NCBI GenBank assembly: GCA_007844125.1
Contig: CM017567.1
Coordinates: 16,233,875 to 16,297,874 of the forward strand
Reading direction: 5' to 3'
DNA: 64,000 nucleotides
From: Sinonovacula constricta
Lineage: Eukaryota; Mollusca; Bivalvia; Cardiida; Solecurtidae
Part shown: one piece after another, positions 58,263 to 64,000 of the stretch
How positions within the stretch are numbered: position 1 is the stretch's first letter
Layout of the letters: each line of letters starts with the position of its first letter
Program-made: the position numbers and the translations under genes
Notes under the pieces: model-generated
The model's input: only the letters and a program-made list of their open reading frames with translations
What the model was told of the DNA's origin: nothing
Database searches by the model: none

Positions 58263-59264
58263 TGGTTTAAGCACCCCAGTCGGTCCATATTGCCGACTGA
58301 TCGTTCCAAGGCGGTAACTAGCGGGCTTTATTTTTTGGTAAATGACTTATTACAGATTTGTTCTTACTTTTGTATTTGGCTTCCATGTGAATACCTTTCT
58401 CCTGTGCCTATTCAAATTTTGGTATATGTTGCAGTGCTAATAGGAATTTTTCATATAATCTTTGCAACAACAATTACGTTCATCTTAACATCTTACTAGT
58501 TGTTTTGGGGTTGTTTAGCTTCTTTTTCCTTACATGAGCACGAAACTCTTTGTTATGAGCATGATTTACAACGTTTATCTTTTAAGTTTCATAGATATGT
58601 TTTCATCTCCATGTAAATGCCTTCATATTTGTTGTGTCTGCATAACGACGAAGGTTTCAATAATGCTCTGACTATATAAAGATTTGCTAAGATACCACGC
58701 ATTGTTACAGTGTAACAATAATTTAGAAATACAACTGTCACTCGGATTGTCTCGACCCTGTTTGCTAAAAGAAGTGTCGATGTTGATGCGTTTTAACTTC
58801 ACCGGGATTCATGAAAGCAACACAAAAACTATATAAACCCGGGATTTGACAAAAATACCAACATCGTTCACAGAGGTGCATTGGATAATGACGTAATACA
58901 ACATTTTTAAAATTTCTTTAGCTAATGCAATTTAACTGTATCTTGGCTAGGAGCTGTATTTTCCGTGTTTAACTGTAATTAATGATGTTTATCGAATGCA
59001 GACGTGGGAAAGTTGAGAATGAACCACTTGTCACATAAAGATGGATGTTTAAAAACAACGTGATAAGAGTCAGGGTTACCAAGGATACGCAGTTATGCAC
59101 AATTTAAAACTTTTGTTTTCGTTTTGTCTTACAAGCAGTGGCATAAATGATCTTGCATAAATTAAGTTCCTTTTGTATATGCCAGTGCTCTTACGTACAT
59201 AAAGATTGGAACTAACGTTAGACGTAACTACAGACCTGCGAGGAAAACGCAACATTGTCATTGC

Positions 59265-62200
59265 GTAGTGAGGTCGGACAATAACAATGTCATGGTGTCA
59301 TGACGGCGGACAAGGACAAAGTCTGTGCGCACAAGGACAAAGTCCTTGCGTAGTGAGGCCGGACATGGACACGGTCATGACGTAGTATGGTCAACCAAGT
59401 ATATGGCTGTACAGTAGTCGGACATCGACAAGGTCCATGCGAAGTGAGCTCAGACAAATACAAGATCATGACAAAGTGAGATTGGACAAGGACAATGTCA
59501 TGGTGTCGTGAGGTCGGACGGGGACAGGAACAAGGTCACGGTATAATGATGGCGGGCTAGGACAGGGTCATAGCGCACTGAGCCCGGACAAAAACAATAT
59601 AATGTCAAAGTGAGGTCGGACAAGGTCATAGCGTTGTTTCCTTGGACAAATACAATGTCATAGAGTTGTGAGTTCGGACAAGGACGGGATCATGCGTAAT
59701 GAAGTCGGAAGAAGTTCCGGCGTAGATTTGTCGAACAAGGACAAGACCATAGACTAGTGAGGGCAGCCAAGGATATGATCATGTCGCAGTGTCAGACAAG
59801 GCAATGTCGAAGTGAGTCATGGACTTATAAGATCTGACAAGGACAAGATCCCGGTGTAGCGATAACGGACAAGGACAAGATCATGGCGAATTGTGGTTGG
59901 ACAATGAAAAGATCATTGCGTTGAGAAGTCAGAAAAAAGATAAGGTCCCTGCGTAGTAAAATCGGATGAGGAAAAGATCATGGCGTTGTGAGAACTTACA
60001 AGAACAAGATCCTGGTAATGGCGAAGTGTGGTCAGACAATGACAATATGATTGCGTTGAGAAATCAGAAAAGGACATGGTCCCTGCCTAGTGAGATCGGA
60101 CGAGGAACAGATCTTAGCGTTGTGAAGGTCAGACAAGGACAAAATCATAGTTAGGTGAGATCGGACAAGGACATGATAATTATGTAGTAAGGTCGGACAA
60201 GAACAAGGCCGTAGCATAGTGAAGTCGGACAAGAACAAGATCAATTCGTAGTTAGCCCAGACAAGGAGAAGGTCATAGCGTTTTGAAGTCGGATTAGGAC
60301 ATGATCATTGCGAAGTGATGTCAGACACAGATAAGTTCACTGCGTAGGGTGGCCGTACAAAGACAGTGTCCCGGCGTAGTAACATCGGACAATGACAAGA
60401 TCATGACGTTGTAAGGTCGGACAAGGACAAGGTCCCGGTGTATTGAGGTCGGACAAGGACAAGGGCAAGATCACGGCGTAGTGAGGTCGGACAAGGGCAA
60501 GATCACGGCGTAGTGAGGTCGGACAACGACAAGGGCAAGATCACGGCGTAGTGAGGTCGGACAAGGACAAGATTACGGGGTTGTGAGATCGGACAACGAC
60601 AAGGGCAAGATCACGGCGTAGTGAGGTCGGACAAGGACAAGATCACGGTGTTGTAAGGTCGGACAAGGACAAGGTCCCGGTGTTGTAAGGTCGGACAAGG
60701 ACAAGGGCAAGATCACGGCGTAGTGAGGTCGGACAAGGACAAGATCACGGGGTTGTGAGGTCAGACAAGTACAAGATCATAGTTAAGGGGAGTCAGACAA
60801 GAACAAGATACTGGCATTATGAGTTCATAAAAGAACAAGGTCCCAGCGTAGTTAGGTCGAACAAAGACAAGGGCATAGCGTATTGCGGCCGGTCAATGAC
60901 AATGTCAAGGAGTAGTGAGGTAAGCCAAGGACATGATCATGCTGTAGTGAGCTCGGCCATGGTCATGATGCAGTGAGGTCTGACAAGGAATACGTTTATG
61001 GCGTAATGAGGTCATACAATGACAATCTCATGGCGTAGAGAGATCAGACATAGACAATACAATGGCATAGTAAGGTCAACTAAGGACAATAGCATGTCTT
61101 AGATCAAACAAGGGCAATGTCATGGCGTAATTAGTTTTAACAATAACAATGGTGTGGCGAAGTGATATCGGACATGGACAATGACGTACTGAGCAGAGCA
61201 AAGGACAATAGTATAGCGTAGTAAAATCGAACAAGGACATTGTCATGGCGTATTGAAATCGGACAAGGACATTGTCATGGCGTAGTAAAATCAGACAAAG
61301 ACAATGTCATCGCGTAGTAAAATCGTACAAGGACATTGTCATGGCGTAGTGAAGTCAGACAAAGGACATTGTCATGGCGTAGTGAGGTCAGACAAGGACA
61401 TTGTCATGGCGTTGTGAGGTCAGACAAGGACATTGTCATATCGTAGTGAAGTCAGACAAGGACTATGTCATGGCGTAGTGAGGTCATACAAGGACATTGT
61501 CATGGCGTTGTGAGGTCAGACAAGGACATTGTCATGGTGTAGTGAGGTCAGACAAGGACATTGTCATGGCGAAGTGAGGTCAGACAAGGACATTATTATG
61601 GCATAGTGAGGTCAGAAAAGGACATTGTCATGGCGAAGTGAGGTCAGACAAGGACATTGCAATGGCGTAGTGAGGTCAGACAAGGACATTGCAATGGCGT
61701 AGTGAGGTCAGACAAGGACATTGTAATCGCGTAGTGAGGTCAGACAAGGACATTGTCATGGCGTAGAGAGGTCAGATAAGGACATTGTCATGGAATAGTG
61801 AGGTCAGACAAGGACATTGTCATGGAATAGTGAGGTCAGACAAGGACATTGTCATGGCGTAGTGAGGTCAGACAAGGACATTGTCATGGCGTAGTGAGGT
61901 CAGACAAGGACATTGTCATGGAATAGTGAGGTCAGACAAGGACATTGTCATGGAATAGCGAGGTCAGACAAGGACATTGTCATGGCGTAGTGAGGTCAGG
62001 CAAGGACATTGTCATGGCATAGTGAGGTCAGAAAAGGACAATGTCATGGCGTAGTGAGGTCAGACAAGGACATTGTCATGGCAAAGTGAGGTCAGACAAG
62101 GACATTGTCATGGCATAGTGAGATCACACAAGGACATTGTCGTGGCGTAGTGAGATCAGACAAGGACATTGCCATGGCGTAGTGAGATCAGACAAAGACA

Positions 62201-63412
62201 ATGTCATGACATAGTGAGGTCAGACAAGGACATTGTCATGGCGTAGTGAGGTCAGACAAGGACATTGTCATGGTGTAGTGAGGTCAGACACGGACATTGT
62301 CATGGCGTAGTGAGATCAGACAAGGACATTGTCATGGCGTAGTGAGGTCAGACAAGGACATTGTCATGGCGTAGTGAGATCAGACAAAGACATTGTCATG
62401 ACGTAGTGAGGTCAGAAAAGGACATTGCCCTGACGTAGTGAGGTCAGACAAGGACATTGTCATGGCGTAGTGATGTGATACAAGGACATTGTAATCGCGT
62501 AGTGAGGTCAGACAAGGGCATTGTCATGGCGCAGTGAGGTCAGACACGGACATTGTCATGGCGTAGTGAGATCGGACACGGACATTGTCATGGCGTAGTG
62601 AGGTCAGACAAGGACATTGTTATGGCGTAGTGAGGTCAGACAAGGACATTGTCATGGCGTAGTGAGGTCAGACAAGGACATTGTCATGGCGTAGTGAGGT
62701 CAGACAAGGACATTGTCATGGCGTAGTGAGGTAGGTCAGACAAGGACATTGTAATGGCGTAGTGAGGTCAGACAAGGACATTGTCATGGCGTAGTGAGAT
62801 CGGTCACGGACATTGTCATGGCGTAGTGAGGTCAGACAAGGACATTGTCATGGCATAGTGAGATCGGACACGGACATTGTCATGGCATAGTGAGGTCAGA
62901 CAAGGACATTGTCATGGCGTAGTGAGGTCAGACAAGGACATTGTCATGGCATAGTGAGGTCAGACAAGGACATAGCCATGGCGTAGTGAGGTCAGACAAG
63001 GACATTGTCATGGCAAAGTGAGGTCAGACAAGGACATTGTCATGGCGTAGTGAGGTCAGACAAGGAAATTGTCATGGCGTAGTGAGGTCAGACAAGGACA
63101 TTGTCATGGCATAGTGAGGTCAGACAAGGACATTGTCATGGCGTAGTGAGGTCAGACAAGGACATTGTCATGGCATAGTGAGGTCAGACAAGGACATTGT
63201 CATGGCATAGTGAGGTCAGACAAGGACATTGTCATGTTGTAGTGAGGTCAGACAAGGACATTGTCATGGCATAGTGAGGTCAGACAAGGACATTGTCATG
63301 GCGTAGTGAGGTCAGACAAGGACATTGTCATGGCAAAGTGAGGTCAAACAAGGACATTGTCATGGCATAGTGAGGTCAGACAAGGACATTGTCATGGTGT
63401 AGTGAGGTTTTA
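59265..63412. repeat. 32-bp minisatellite, array 2 (about 130 units)
   Basis: The unit GTGAGGTCAGACAAGGACAT plus TGTCATGGCGTA is spaced 32 bp. The left 2 kb (59265-61250) is highly diverged with GGTCGGACAAGGACAAGATC-type units. The right 2 kb is nearly uniform. It is unrelated to the 32-bp array at 57-58 kb. Short frames within are not genes. Confidence 0.95.
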
Positions 63413-63576
63413 TCTCAGTAAATACTCGATATATATATATACACAGTAAGGGACCCTAACTTCGACCTAAGCTTTCAACAGAAAAAAATTACTTAAAAAA
63501 CTTAGTATTTTTTAAGCTTACACGTATGTGTTTTCACAACTCTTTTCCTTTGTTAACTGGATGGTGGACACCCCTA

Positions 63577-63593
63577 CCCCCCCCCCCCCCCCC
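63577..63593. repeat. Poly-C tract
   Basis: An uninterrupted run of 17 C follows CCCCTA. Length may be unreliable. The flanks 63412-63884 otherwise show nothing firm. Confidence 0.9.
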
Positions 63594-63884
63594 ACGCGCC
63601 CGGATCCATCACTGTGAGGCATCCGAATCTGTAGATTACAGACCAGTTTATAGGCCCGGGGCGTATTGGTAAATTCGCCGACTTGTTACCCGTCTAACTG
63701 TTTAGCCTCTTGCCGTGTGGGCTCAAGTCCCGTTCAGGGCAAATCAGTATAAAACACTTTGCTTCCTCGAGGAACAAAACTTTTCAACTATACGTGAAAA
63801 AGAGGTAGGTACCATGGCAATCAATTGTTAGGAATATGACGTCACATGAGGGAGTGATTTATCGCTTACAAAACATCATTTTAA

Positions 63885-64000
63885 GGCCTGGTCACATTAG
63901 CCGTAGTAAGCCGTAGTGTGGTTTAACCGTAGTAGACTGTAGTAGCCCGTACTTAAACGTAACGATCGTAGTAGACCGTAGTAGATCGTAGTAATGAACG
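63885..64000. repeat. Start of a CGTAGTA-rich repeat, cut by window end
   Basis: After GGCCTGGTCACATTA (63885-63899), 10-13-bp CCGTAGTAGAC-like units continue to the last base. The sharp start could be the terminus of a small DNA element, but the other end lies outside the window. Confidence 0.5.

Noticed and set aside
63655..63745. Possible tRNA-like sequence with GGCTCAAGTCCC
   Set aside because: The A box is weak, no cloverleaf closes, and no second copy is in the window.

Overview
The window looks like animal nuclear DNA from an invertebrate, most likely a bivalve or other mollusc. This rests on an AT-rich background, four decayed APE-type non-LTR retrotransposons whose protein fragments resemble molluscan LINEs, several tRNA-derived SINE-like sequences, and very heavy minisatellite content. 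Species is not determined. I see no bacterial genes, operons, rRNA, functional tRNA or CRISPR array, and no confident intact host gene.

About 25 kb (roughly 40 %) is tandem repeat in thirteen minisatellite blocks. Unit lengths are 42 bp (1-850), 21 bp (11.9-13.3 kb and 19.5-25.9 kb), 34 bp (26.4-27.0), 54 bp (28.4-29.8 and 36.5-36.7), 17 bp (32.3-34.4), 22 bp (34.7-35.1), 37 bp (38.1-41.9), 25 bp (44.6-47.1), a second 37 bp (47.1-47.6), 20 bp (51.3-51.8) and 32 bp (57.3-58.3 and, unrelated, 59.3-63.4). Many arrays read as very long open frames, often in several frames or on both strands. That follows from stop-free units and is not evidence of protein.

Between arrays lie mobile-element remains. 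LINE A is on the minus strand at 1.6-4.35 kb, LINE B at 6.4-8.5, LINE C at 14.2-16.6 (internally deleted) and LINE D at 53.6-56.7. There are SINE-like elements at 1.0, 11.8, 16.7, 19.2-19.5 and 25.4-25.7 kb, three RecQ-type helicase first-exon fragments (9.6, 42.5, 43.0 kb), and two dispersed repeat families called D1 and D2 here.

Two parts deserve most attention. First, 48404-50597 is a 2.19-kb DNA-transposon-like insertion. It has a 32-bp perfect terminal inverted repeat, a 5-bp target duplication (GAACT), inverted sets of an internal GTACYGGGGATAG motif, and one C2H2 zinc-finger ORF. A related D1 copy at 55.04 kb supplies the unoccupied site. Second, 13524-13853 is a miniature LTR-retrotransposon-like element on the minus strand. 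Its 130-bp LTR is mostly a tRNA-like sequence with consensus A and B boxes, followed by a Lys-type primer-binding site.

A recurring theme is minisatellites carried inside dispersed elements. The 21-bp and 54-bp arrays each occur twice in the window with matching unique flanks but very different copy numbers (about 67 versus about 280; about 26 versus 3).
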